The translations under genes and the position numbers were made by a program. From positions 1 through 5,973 of the forward strand of contig JAVCBZ010000062.1 in the NCBI GenBank assembly GCA_030765735.1: 5,973 bases of DNA, given 5' to 3'. This stretch comes from Candidatus Susulua stagnicola (lineage in GTDB: Bacteria > Omnitrophota > Gorgyraeia > Duberdicusellales > 4484-171). Positions 1 to 5,341 of the stretch are shown here, one piece after another. The notes beneath the pieces are model-generated. The model ran no database searches and was not told the DNA's origin. It saw only the letters and a program-made list of their open reading frames with translations. The first letter of the stretch is position 1, and each line of letters begins with the position of its first letter.

Positions 1-54
1 ACAATTGATAAACAGAATCCGTATTTTGTAATAATTTGTAAAACTTCTATCTGA

Positions 55-83
55 ATTATACCATATTTTTTAAAATCTTTAAA
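55..83 (-). promoter_or_regulatory. Possible extended -10 promoter reading toward the left edge
   Basis: On the minus strand there is a perfect TATAAT (55-60) preceded by TGG, which gives an extended -10 (TGn). A weak -35 (TTTAAA, 78-83, 4 of 6 matches) lies 17 bp upstream. Transcription would start near 48 and leave the window leftward. No ATG is visible in the remaining bases, so the gene served is outside the window. AT-rich DNA yields such matches by chance, so this is tentative. Confidence 0.35.
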
Positions 84-112
84 AGAAAATCATCTTCTAA
101 CCCGTCTACTAA

Positions 113-315
113 GGGGACGGTTCTCCCGCCTGTAACTAACTATACACCAACTAGTTATAACCAGACGATTATTGCTTCGCTGTATCTACCAGAACAGGTT
201 CCATTAAAATTTTTGATGGAACCAGCCCCAGTAAGTGCTTAGGAATTTTTTGTAAATAATGGTGTGTTTGTAAGTTGCTGCACGAGTAAGTAATAAAACA
301 AGGAGAACCGTCCCC
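113..315. repeat. 203-bp segment bounded by perfect 14-bp inverted repeats (MITE-like or transposon relic)
   Basis: GGGGACGGTTCTCC at 113-126 is the exact reverse complement of GGAGAACCGTCCCC at 302-315. The interior of about 175 bp has no convincing gene. Its longest open plus-strand stretch is about 36 codons (132-242), ends at TAG and has no recognised family. The interior also holds a hairpin at 197-223 and the palindrome AACTAGTT at 149-156. Ends of the GGGGACGG type are, from general knowledge, common around small transposase-related elements in several uncultured bacterial phyla, so a non-autonomous element or deletion relic is inferred. No target-site duplication is obvious. This segment fills most of the gene-free stretch 1-343. 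Confidence 0.6.
197..223. repeat. Perfect 8-bp stem hairpin inside the inverted-repeat segment
   Basis: GGTTCCAT (197-204) pairs exactly with ATGGAACC (216-223) around an 11-nt AT-only-but-one loop. No T-run follows on either strand, so it is not a typical terminator. It is best read as internal structure of the 113-315 element. Confidence 0.5.
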
Positions 316-322
316 ATGAAGG

Positions 323-345
323 AAAAAAGGGAGTTGACCCCTTTT
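323..345 (-). terminator. Probable intrinsic terminator of the leftward operon
   Basis: On the minus strand AAAAGGG (345-339) pairs with CCCTTTT (331-325) around a 7-nt loop, and the downstream arm runs into six T (complement of A323-328). It sits at the end of the DUF3108 gene, and its upstream arm begins within the TAA stop codon (344-346), so a terminating ribosome could mask part of the stem. The stem and T-run fit rho-independent termination. The loop region also carries a GGGGTCA-type motif often seen at ends of small transposase-related elements, so a mobile-element end is the alternative. Confidence 0.55.
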
Positions 346-1057
346 AATCTTTGATGACAACAGTAATCTTACCAACTAATGAAATAAACTCTAATCGCAA
401 AGGTATTTTTTCTTCCTTATCCAGCCATAAACTAAATCTTTTTGCTCCTCTTCCAATAAGAAAATAAGTATCCTTCTTAAGACCATTAACCTTTAGAACT
501 CGTTCTTTTACCATCTTTATTTTTATTTTCTGCGTAGGAAGATTAAAGATCATCCATTTACCAGCCTCTAATGCTAAATCTTGCGGAAAAAAATAAAGTA
601 ACTCTAAAATATTATGTATAGGTGTATCTTGAGTTAAAATATTTTCTTCCTCTTTAGAACTACTTTGAGTTATTTTAATTTGTCCTTTTTCTTGATCGTA
701 AACTTCCTTAATTATTTCCTTCTTACCAAAAAAAACAATATCCCTTTCTACTCTTATTGGAAGAAAAGTTTTGCTATTAATAAAAACTTTCTCCTCGCTA
801 TCTAAATCTAGGAGATTAAGGATATTCGTATCTGAATTTACTGACAAGACATCTACAGCTATCCCGTCTACATCTTTACGACCAAGATATTCCCATTCTA
901 TATATCCCGAAGAAATTCCATTAAAATAAACATCATAGACTAACTTCTCTTTATTCTGGAATCGATCTTCTATCCCTTCTGCAAAAGCAAACCCTCCAAT
1001 AGCTAAGCTAACAATTGCCAAAGATACAATTATTATTAAAACAATAAATATTCTCAT
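344..1057 (-). CDS. Secreted DUF3108-family protein
   Basis: This 237-residue protein begins with a hydrophobic signal sequence (residues 2-25) that ends in an AFA|EG type I signal peptidase site after residue 26, so it is exported to the periplasm or outer envelope. The mature part matches DUF3108 by pattern: EKLVYDV-like opening (37-43), a strand with TFLP (97-100) where the family reads 'KTFLPLR', an HNILELLYFF segment (148-157) matching the family's 'DPLSALYYLR', and a C-terminal PLRLE (219-223) followed by a glycine-containing last strand. DUF3108 proteins are predicted beta-rich envelope proteins of unknown function. It is the last gene of the operon, starting 17 bp after the phospholipase stop and lacking a clear Shine-Dalgarno, so it probably depends on read-through and translational coupling. 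The link to the phospholipase suggests an envelope role, but this is inference. Family assignment rests on recognition, not on a search. Confidence 0.75.
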   Translation of the reverse strand: MRIFIVLIIIVSLAIVSLAIGGFAFAEGIEDRFQNKEKLVYDVYFNGISSGYIEWEYLGRKDVDGIAVDVLSVNSDTNILNLLDLDSEEKVFINSKTFLPIRVERDIVFFGKKEIIKEVYDQEKGQIKITQSSSKEEENILTQDTPIHNILELLYFFPQDLALEAGKWMIFNLPTQKIKIKMVKERVLKVNGLKKDTYFLIGRGAKRFSLWLDKEEKIPLRLEFISLVGKITVVIKD

Positions 1058-1074
1058 TTTGATTATTTTTAATA

Positions 1075-2949
1075 TTAATTAGATATTAAATTCTTAATTT
1101 CTTCTATTTTCCCTTGAGCTGCTATTTCGCCTCTTCTAACAAATGCCGACATTTTTTCAAATTCCATCCAGCCTAAACCTTCCAAATTAGTATGAACAAC
1201 TACATCAGAAATTTTTACTGCTTCCTCAATAAAACTTTGCTGCATTGTTTCAATACTCCCAAAAATAAAATCAAAGATATGAAAATTATTACGTTTACGG
1301 TATTCTCTACGAGATTGTTCAGAAGAAAGACTAATATTAGAAGCAATTATCTTATGGGTATCATAGTTTAGAAGTACTTTTGTTGGCAAAGGACTTAAGA
1401 TTCCCCCATCTAAAAGAATGCTTTTTTTAAAATTTATTGGTTCAAAGATACCAGGAAAAGCACAACTGGCTGCCACAGCTTTATACAACAAACCTCTATC
1501 TAATACTATCGGTTTTCTTTTAAGAAAATCAAAAGCAACTATTTTTAGATTATGTTTTAGGTCATAAAAAGTTAACTCTTTGAATACACTCTTAAAAATA
1601 CCTTCAAGTCTCTTGGCTCTCATGATGCCCTTAAAAGGAAAAGTAAATCCTAAAATAGAAAATTTACCAATTTTCTTTCCAAATCCATTAGCAATATTTT
1701 CGATTTTCTCTATGCTAAAACCTAATGCCCAAAGAGTAGCAATAACCGCCCCCATACTTGAACCAGAAACAATATCAATATCTATATTATTTTTTTCTAA
1801 AATCTTTAAAACACCAATATGAGAAAACCCATAAGCGGCACCGCTACCTAAGGCTATCCCCAAAGTAACTTCACCAATTTCCCTAGAAATCCTTCTTAAA
1901 GCTTTAGGATAACTTTCCTGATTAGCAGCAGGTAAAGTAGCATAAACAGAATGATTAATTAATCTTCTCTTTTTTTCAAAAGTTAATTTTTCTTTATCAA
2001 AACTTTCAGTAAAAATTACTTTGATCTTTTCCTGATTTAAGGGATTATGAATTTTTAATTTTCTTATCAAAGATGCTGCTCTTATTAATTCTTCTTTTTT
2101 AGGAAAAAGAATATAATGAACCTGATGAGCTGGTGTAATGAAATCATCAAAATGCCCTTCTAAAAATTGATGAGGAATTTCATAAAGGATAAAATGATAA
2201 TTCTCAGAAAGAAAATTTAGCAAAGTAAGAAAATTGTCACTAGCATCAGCTCTTATATATAAATAATCAATATCACTAGTTATAATATGACTGGTCAAAA
2301 CATCTTCATTAAAATCCTTTAAAGGTAGAATTTCGCTCTTTGAAGGTGGGAGTGAAACCTCAGGAATAAATCGCACTTGTTTCTCACCAAAAGGAATAAT
2401 TTGAATACAGATAACATCTTTTTGAGTTTGCTCCTTTATTTTTACCCCTAAATCAAACATATAGCGAGTTTTTCCAGATAAAACACTACCCATAATACCA
2501 ATCTTCTTAGATTGAAATATCTTTTTTGGTTTAGACCTGACCTTAACTCGTTGAGAAAGAATACGTGAAAAATCCAAAGCAAGATAAGGATTATTTTTTA
2601 AGAATTTCTTGAAATTATTGTCTTCTATCTGCAAAACAAGAGAAGTTTCAATTGATTTTACAGTTACCGAATGAGGATCATTAGTAAGAAGAGAAATTAT
2701 TCCAAAACAAGTACCACGCTTAAGAATCTCTATTCGACAATCCTTTGCTCCAGCCTTAGCTGATGCAACAACTCTTCCTTTAATAAGAAAATAAAAATAT
2801 CCCGGAAGATCTTTTTCTTTATAAATTACCTCTCCATTTTTATATTCTTTAACTTCAGAAATATTAATTAATTGCTTTATTTGCCTTGAGCTTAAACCAT
2901 TAAAAGGCGGGCTATTACTAATTATTAAACTTATCTCTTTTCTATCCAT
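1075..2949 (-). CDS. Patatin/NTE-type phospholipase with N-terminal cNMP-binding fold and P-loop middle domain
   Basis: The 624-residue protein has three parts. Residues 15-135 form a cyclic-nucleotide-binding fold (IKGRV at 56-60, phosphate cassette FGIISLL at 82-88). Residues 147-340 carry a Walker A motif, GSVLSGKT (154-161), in the position of the NTPase-like middle region of neuropathy target esterase homologues. Residues 362 to about 560 are patatin: glycine-rich oxyanion loop GSGAAYG (368-374), nucleophile elbow GSSMG with Ser398, and catalytic Asp514 in DGG. The Ser/Asp dyad is intact, so lysophospholipase or phospholipase A activity on membrane lipids is expected. The cassette lacks the usual Glu (Ile84) and Arg (His93) that hold cAMP, so classical ligand binding is doubtful. 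There is no signal peptide; a cytoplasmic, perhaps membrane-associated enzyme is likely. It starts 5 bp after the glycosidase stop with no clear Shine-Dalgarno. Confidence 0.88.
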   Translation of the reverse strand: MDRKEISLIISNSPPFNGLSSRQIKQLINISEVKEYKNGEVIYKEKDLPGYFYFLIKGRVVASAKAGAKDCRIEILKRGTCFGIISLLTNDPHSVTVKSIETSLVLQIEDNNFKKFLKNNPYLALDFSRILSQRVKVRSKPKKIFQSKKIGIMGSVLSGKTRYMFDLGVKIKEQTQKDVICIQIIPFGEKQVRFIPEVSLPPSKSEILPLKDFNEDVLTSHIITSDIDYLYIRADASDNFLTLLNFLSENYHFILYEIPHQFLEGHFDDFITPAHQVHYILFPKKEELIRAASLIRKLKIHNPLNQEKIKVIFTESFDKEKLTFEKKRRLINHSVYATLPAANQESYPKALRRISREIGEVTLGIALGSGAAYGFSHIGVLKILEKNNIDIDIVSGSSMGAVIATLWALGFSIEKIENIANGFGKKIGKFSILGFTFPFKGIMRAKRLEGIFKSVFKELTFYDLKHNLKIVAFDFLKRKPIVLDRGLLYKAVAASCAFPGIFEPINFKKSILLDGGILSPLPTKVLLNYDTHKIIASNISLSSEQSRREYRKRNNFHIFDFIFGSIETMQQSFIEEAVKISDVVVHTNLEGLGWMEFEKMSAFVRRGEIAAQGKIEEIKNLISN

Positions 2950-2954
2950 AATAA

Positions 2955-4166
2955 TTAAATTTCTATCTTTCTATTTTTACATATTTTACCATAAGTATAT
3001 GCAAAAGGTTTTAATTTCCTCTCAAAGGTAGAGTAATCAATTTCAGTTAATCCAAAACGAGGGCCAAAGCCCTTATCCCACTCAAAATTATCCATTAATG
3101 ACCACCACATATAACCTCTTATATCTACCCCATCTTTGATAGCTCGTGCTAAATTCTTAAGATGATTAATTAAAAAATCTTCATAAAATGAATCTTGACT
3201 TTCAGCAGTTCCATTCTCAGTAATTATTATCGGTAAATTATATCGTTTTAATCTCTTAAGAAGTTTATAAAATCCTTGAGAATAAACATTCCAACCAAGA
3301 TAATTCTGTCTTTGCCCTTTAGGTTTATAGTCAGACTCTTGGCCTACTAACCCTTTAAATTTAGAGAATTCACGACAATAATAATTTAAACCAATAAAAT
3401 CTAAAGCTTTTTTCTTTGTCAAATAGTTAAGAATTCGAAAATTAAAAAGATAACTACGTAAGCCAGCAGTTAAGGAATTTAAAATAAAGTTAGGCCCAGG
3501 ACTAGGAGAAAAAATTCTTAAGCTTTTAGCCATTGATATTTGAGGTTGGATATTATTATCTCGATATATACTTTTTATTTCTTGATAACCGGTAATATGG
3601 GCATCTAAAATATTCTTTAAAACTTTATTGGCTTGGGATAAAGATTTTACCCCTGGAGGCCAAATTCCACAAATAAAGCTATTGTAAATATATACTAAAG
3701 GCTCATTAAAAATAATCCACAAATCTACTTTTCCTTTTAAAGCTTCAACTGTTTTTCGCAAAAACCTTAAAAAATAATCAATATTACTAGACTTAGCCCA
3801 GCCACCTTGCTTGGCAAACCAAATTGGATTAGTAAAATGATGCAGGGTAACTATTGGTTTTAAATTGTATCTTATTAAAGAATCAATCACTTCTTTATAG
3901 TGGTTGATCTCTTGTTGAGAAAAAGTAGCAGCATCAGGCTGAATCCTTGCCCATTCTAAAGATATTCTTAAGCTATTTAAATTAAGACTACTGGCTAGTT
4001 TGAAATCTTGATCAAATAATTCGTAATGCTTGCAAGCAGAAGCAGAATTTGTTAAACCCTTTTCTTTTTCCCAAAGACACCAATCAGAATTCGAGTTATC
4101 TCCTTCACATTGATAGCTTGAAAGAGCAGCACCCCATAAAAAATGAGAAGGAAATTGTATCTCCAT
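2955..4166 (-). CDS. Family 1 glycoside hydrolase (beta-glucosidase-like)
   Basis: The 403-residue protein shows the full GH1 signature: FLWGAALSSYQCEG at the N-terminus (Gln19 binds sugar), HHF with His110, the acid/base Glu155 in FNEP, Asn261 and Tyr263 in GLNYY, the nucleophile Glu317 in ITENG, and WSLMDNFEW (355-363) with Trp355, Glu362 and Trp363. A Glu at 362 is typical of enzymes acting on unphosphorylated beta-glucosides or galactosides, not the phospho-beta-glucosidase branch. The retaining two-glutamate mechanism should work, as both residues are present. It has no signal peptide, so it acts in the cytoplasm on imported or internal glycosides; the substrate cannot be read from sequence. 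It is shorter than the usual 440-480 residues, mainly between about 265 and 300. The ATG is preceded directly by an in-frame TAA, fixing the start, yet no Shine-Dalgarno is seen. Confidence 0.93.
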   Translation of the reverse strand: MEIQFPSHFLWGAALSSYQCEGDNSNSDWCLWEKEKGLTNSASACKHYELFDQDFKLASSLNLNSLRISLEWARIQPDAATFSQQEINHYKEVIDSLIRYNLKPIVTLHHFTNPIWFAKQGGWAKSSNIDYFLRFLRKTVEALKGKVDLWIIFNEPLVYIYNSFICGIWPPGVKSLSQANKVLKNILDAHITGYQEIKSIYRDNNIQPQISMAKSLRIFSPSPGPNFILNSLTAGLRSYLFNFRILNYLTKKKALDFIGLNYYCREFSKFKGLVGQESDYKPKGQRQNYLGWNVYSQGFYKLLKRLKRYNLPIIITENGTAESQDSFYEDFLINHLKNLARAIKDGVDIRGYMWWSLMDNFEWDKGFGPRFGLTEIDYSTFERKLKPFAYTYGKICKNRKIEI

Positions 4167-4228
4167 TTAAATAAATAATCGAAATAACTATCTCGGTTCT
4201 TAACCCCTTCTGCAACAATTAATTATAA

Positions 4229-4642
4229 CTAAATAGCACAGCTATCTTTAGTAGAAAGCATCTCTAAAGCTTTATTATTATCGTTGGCAGAAAAAATAAT
4301 AATTGCATATTTACCGGGCTCATAGGTTGTTCCATACATATAATCTAAATTAAGACCATTGCCTTTTAATTTAGAAGTAAGAAGCTGTAACTGTCCTGTT
4401 TCATCTGGCAACTCTACAATTATAATCTCTCTTTCTTCTACTGAACCTCTTTTTAATAAAAGTTCTTTTATCTTAATATTATCAGAAGTCACGAATCTAA
4501 AGACTGCTTTATCATTAACAGCCCAAGCAGATATTGCTCGAATATTAACTCCAACATCTTTGAATATTCTAGATATCTCTTCTAGCTCACCTATTTTATT
4601 CTCTCCCGTGAAAAGAATCTCTGTGCCTTTTGTTGCCTTCAT
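4229..4642 (-). CDS. Tandem ACT-domain protein
   Basis: The 137-residue protein consists almost only of two ACT repeats, about residues 7-66 and 73-131. Each opens with a strand followed by the helix-capping turn (NKIGELEEISRIF at 15-27; DETGQLQLLTSKL at 80-92) and a GVNI/GLNL element (31-34, 96-99). ACT domains bind amino acids or other small ligands and act as allosteric sensors; stand-alone double-ACT proteins are usually regulatory and have no enzyme activity. The ligand is unknown. It is the first gene of the leftward operon, with its own strong promoter and an AGGAG ribosome binding site 7 nt before the ATG, and the glycosidase starts 62 bp downstream. Placement at the head of the operon is compatible with a regulator of what follows, but this is inference. 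Confidence 0.85.
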   Translation of the reverse strand: MKATKGTEILFTGENKIGELEEISRIFKDVGVNIRAISAWAVNDKAVFRFVTSDNIKIKELLLKRGSVEEREIIIVELPDETGQLQLLTSKLKGNGLNLDYMYGTTYEPGKYAIIIFSANDNNKALEMLSTKDSCAI

Positions 4643-4649
4643 CTTTTGT

Positions 4650-4654
4650 CTCCT
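4650..4654 (-). promoter_or_regulatory. Ribosome binding site of the ACT-domain gene
   Basis: AGGAG lies 7 nt before the ATG at 4642 and settles the start. It is the only clear Shine-Dalgarno in the window; the other four complete or partial genes lack one. Confidence 0.8.
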
Positions 4655-4691
4655 ATTTTAATAAATCATATATTCCTTAATAAACTAGCAA

Positions 4692-4720
4692 ATTCTACCA
4701 TTTAGATTTTACCCTGTCAA
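4692..4720 (-). promoter_or_regulatory. Sigma-70 promoter of the leftward operon
   Basis: On the minus strand a perfect -35 TTGACA (4720-4715) and a -10 TAGAAT (4697-4692, 5 of 6) are separated by exactly 17 bp. Transcription should start near 4685, giving a 5' leader of about 43 nt that contains the AGGAG site. This is the best promoter match in the window and fits expression of all four leftward genes. The -35 box lies at the presumed left edge of the RAYT element. Confidence 0.75.
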
Positions 4721-4723
4721 TGC

Positions 4724-4754
4724 CTGTTGATTTATCATTGATAAATTCCAACAG
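4724..4754. repeat. Imperfect 13-bp stem hairpin at the left side of the RAYT remnant
   Basis: CTGTTG+ATTTATC (4724-4736) pairs with GATAAAT (4740-4746) and CAACAG (4749-4754) around a 3-nt loop, with a 2-nt bulge (4747-4748). It lies just upstream of the -35 box of the leftward operon. It could be the subterminal hairpin of the element, as Y1 transposases recognise such structures, or an operator. It is not followed by a T-run. Confidence 0.5.
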
Positions 4755-4904
4755 ATAAATAAAAATATGACAACGATCATTGATCAATACAATATACCAA
4801 ATCAATATAATAACATCGTAGGAGCCGGCCTTGCGTCGACTCGATATAATATAAAATTAGACGAATTTATTATTATGCCCAATCACATCCACGGAATAAT
4901 TAAC

Positions 4905-4939
4905 ACCGTTGCAGGGGGCCGGGCCTGCCCGGCCCTTTA
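4905..4939 (+). repeat. GC-rich palindromic repeat, copy 1, inside the RAYT gene
   Basis: The core 4916-4935 is GGGCCGGG, loop CCTG, CCCGGCCC: an 8-bp stem of only G and C in an otherwise AT-rich region. It lies inside the transposase frame and contains the G-run (4914-4918) that breaks it. The wider 35 bp match the reverse complement of copy 2 at 5167-5202 except for a few substitutions and small indels. Confidence 0.8.
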
Positions 4940-5166
4940 ATAAAAATACGAAAAATAATAATCTATCCGTAATAATCGGTTCATATAAATCAACAGTCAC
5001 AAAACAAATCAATAGATTAAATAATAATTCATTCAAATGGCAACGATCGTTTCACGACGAAATTATCCGTACCAGTAATCGTTCTCTCTATAATGCCCGC
5101 AAATATATCATAAATAATCCCACAAATTGGGAAATGGACGAAAATAATATTAAAAATTATTTTGTA

Positions 5167-5202
5167 AAGGGCCAGGCAGGTCTGGCCCCTGCAGCGACGG
5201 TT
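5167..5202 (-). repeat. GC-rich palindromic repeat, copy 2, inverted, at the 3' end of the RAYT gene
   Basis: The core 5169-5188 is GGGCCAGG, loop CAGG, TCTGGCCC, an 8-bp stem with one G-T pair. Relative to copy 1 the sixth stem pair has changed from G-C to A-T on both sides, a compensatory change that keeps the hairpin. The loop is the reverse complement of copy 1's loop, confirming inverted orientation. It encodes the last residues of the transposase frame (GQAGLAPAATV). Confidence 0.75.
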
Positions 5203-5306
5203 TAATAAAATATAATTGGATAAAATAAATAAAATCATAACAAATAACGGGGTCAGGCACTGAAACTACTGCACTCTCCTCTTTTCCACCTCTTCTCAAG
5301 CAAAAT

Positions 5307-5334
5307 TTGACCTGGTCTAGACTTGTGATAAAAT
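5307..5334 (+). promoter_or_regulatory. Sigma-70 promoter of the helicase gene
   Basis: TTGACC (5307-5312) and TAAAAT (5329-5334) are separated by 16 bp. The expected start site is about 7 nt after the -10, near 5341, and the ATG is at 5342, so the transcript is probably leaderless. The spacer includes the perfect palindrome GTCTAGAC (5315-5322) and an overlapping GACC-T-GGTC (5309-5317), which could be a repressor site; this is speculative. Confidence 0.6.
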
Positions 5335-5341
5335 AGATGCC

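Larger units (their letters stand above)
4767..5205 (+). pseudogene. RAYT / IS200-like Y1 transposase remnant, split by a frameshift
   Basis: The 5' part (4767-4940, 57 codons) contains LDEFIIMPNHIHGII with the metal-binding HxH (codons at 4884 and 4890). The 3' part (frame from 4909, stop 5203-5205) contains SVIIGSYKS, FKWQRSFHDEIIR and RKYIINNPTNWEMDE, where the Tyr at 5104-5106 is the expected catalytic residue. These are the hallmarks of REP-associated Y1 single-strand transposases. Removing one G from the run at 4914-4918 joins the halves into a single 145-codon frame reading VAGAGPARPF at the junction. Even then it lacks the usual N-terminal strand region (the family is normally about 170-240 residues), with an in-frame TGA at 4728-4730 and no Shine-Dalgarno. 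It is therefore most likely an inactive remnant, divergent from the operon. Confidence 0.8.
4717..5263. mobile_element. Candidate limits of a RAYT-carrying element remnant
   Basis: TCAATGCCTG at 4717-4726 matches the reverse complement of CAGGCACTGA at 5254-5263 at 9 of 10 bases, and the two flank the transposase remnant. The right copy is part of GGGGTCAGGCACTGA (5249-5263), a motif type often seen at ends of RAYT-associated sequences. The match is short, so the boundaries are provisional. Between the pseudogene stop and the helicase promoter (5206-5306) I see nothing else but AT-rich DNA and a pyrimidine-rich stretch (5270-5297). Confidence 0.35.

Noticed and set aside
132..242. 36-codon plus-strand open stretch inside the inverted-repeat segment
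   Set aside because: It has no start codon context, a TAG end and no recognised motif. I could not tie it to a known transposase.
169..375. 68-codon minus-strand open frame
   Set aside because: It overlaps the end of the DUF3108 gene, the terminator hairpin and the inverted-repeat element. It shows no family resemblance or RBS.
998..1027. VSLAIVSLAI repeat in the signal peptide of the DUF3108 protein
   Set aside because: The two copies use mostly different codons, so it reflects hydrophobic composition and not a DNA duplication.
1580..1822. 80-codon plus-strand frame
   Set aside because: It lies wholly antisense to the patatin domain, whose catalytic motifs are intact; it is a shadow frame.
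4167..4228. Possible second promoter between the ACT and glycosidase genes
   Set aside because: TTGCAG and TAGTTA-like boxes are spaced about 19 bp apart with a poor -10; too weak to report.
4359..4661. 100-codon plus-strand frame
   Set aside because: It is antisense to the ACT-domain gene and covers that gene's RBS; low-complexity serine-rich composition is typical of a shadow.
5029..5238. 69-codon minus-strand frame
   Set aside because: It is antisense to the C-terminal RAYT motifs, which are clearly in the plus frame.
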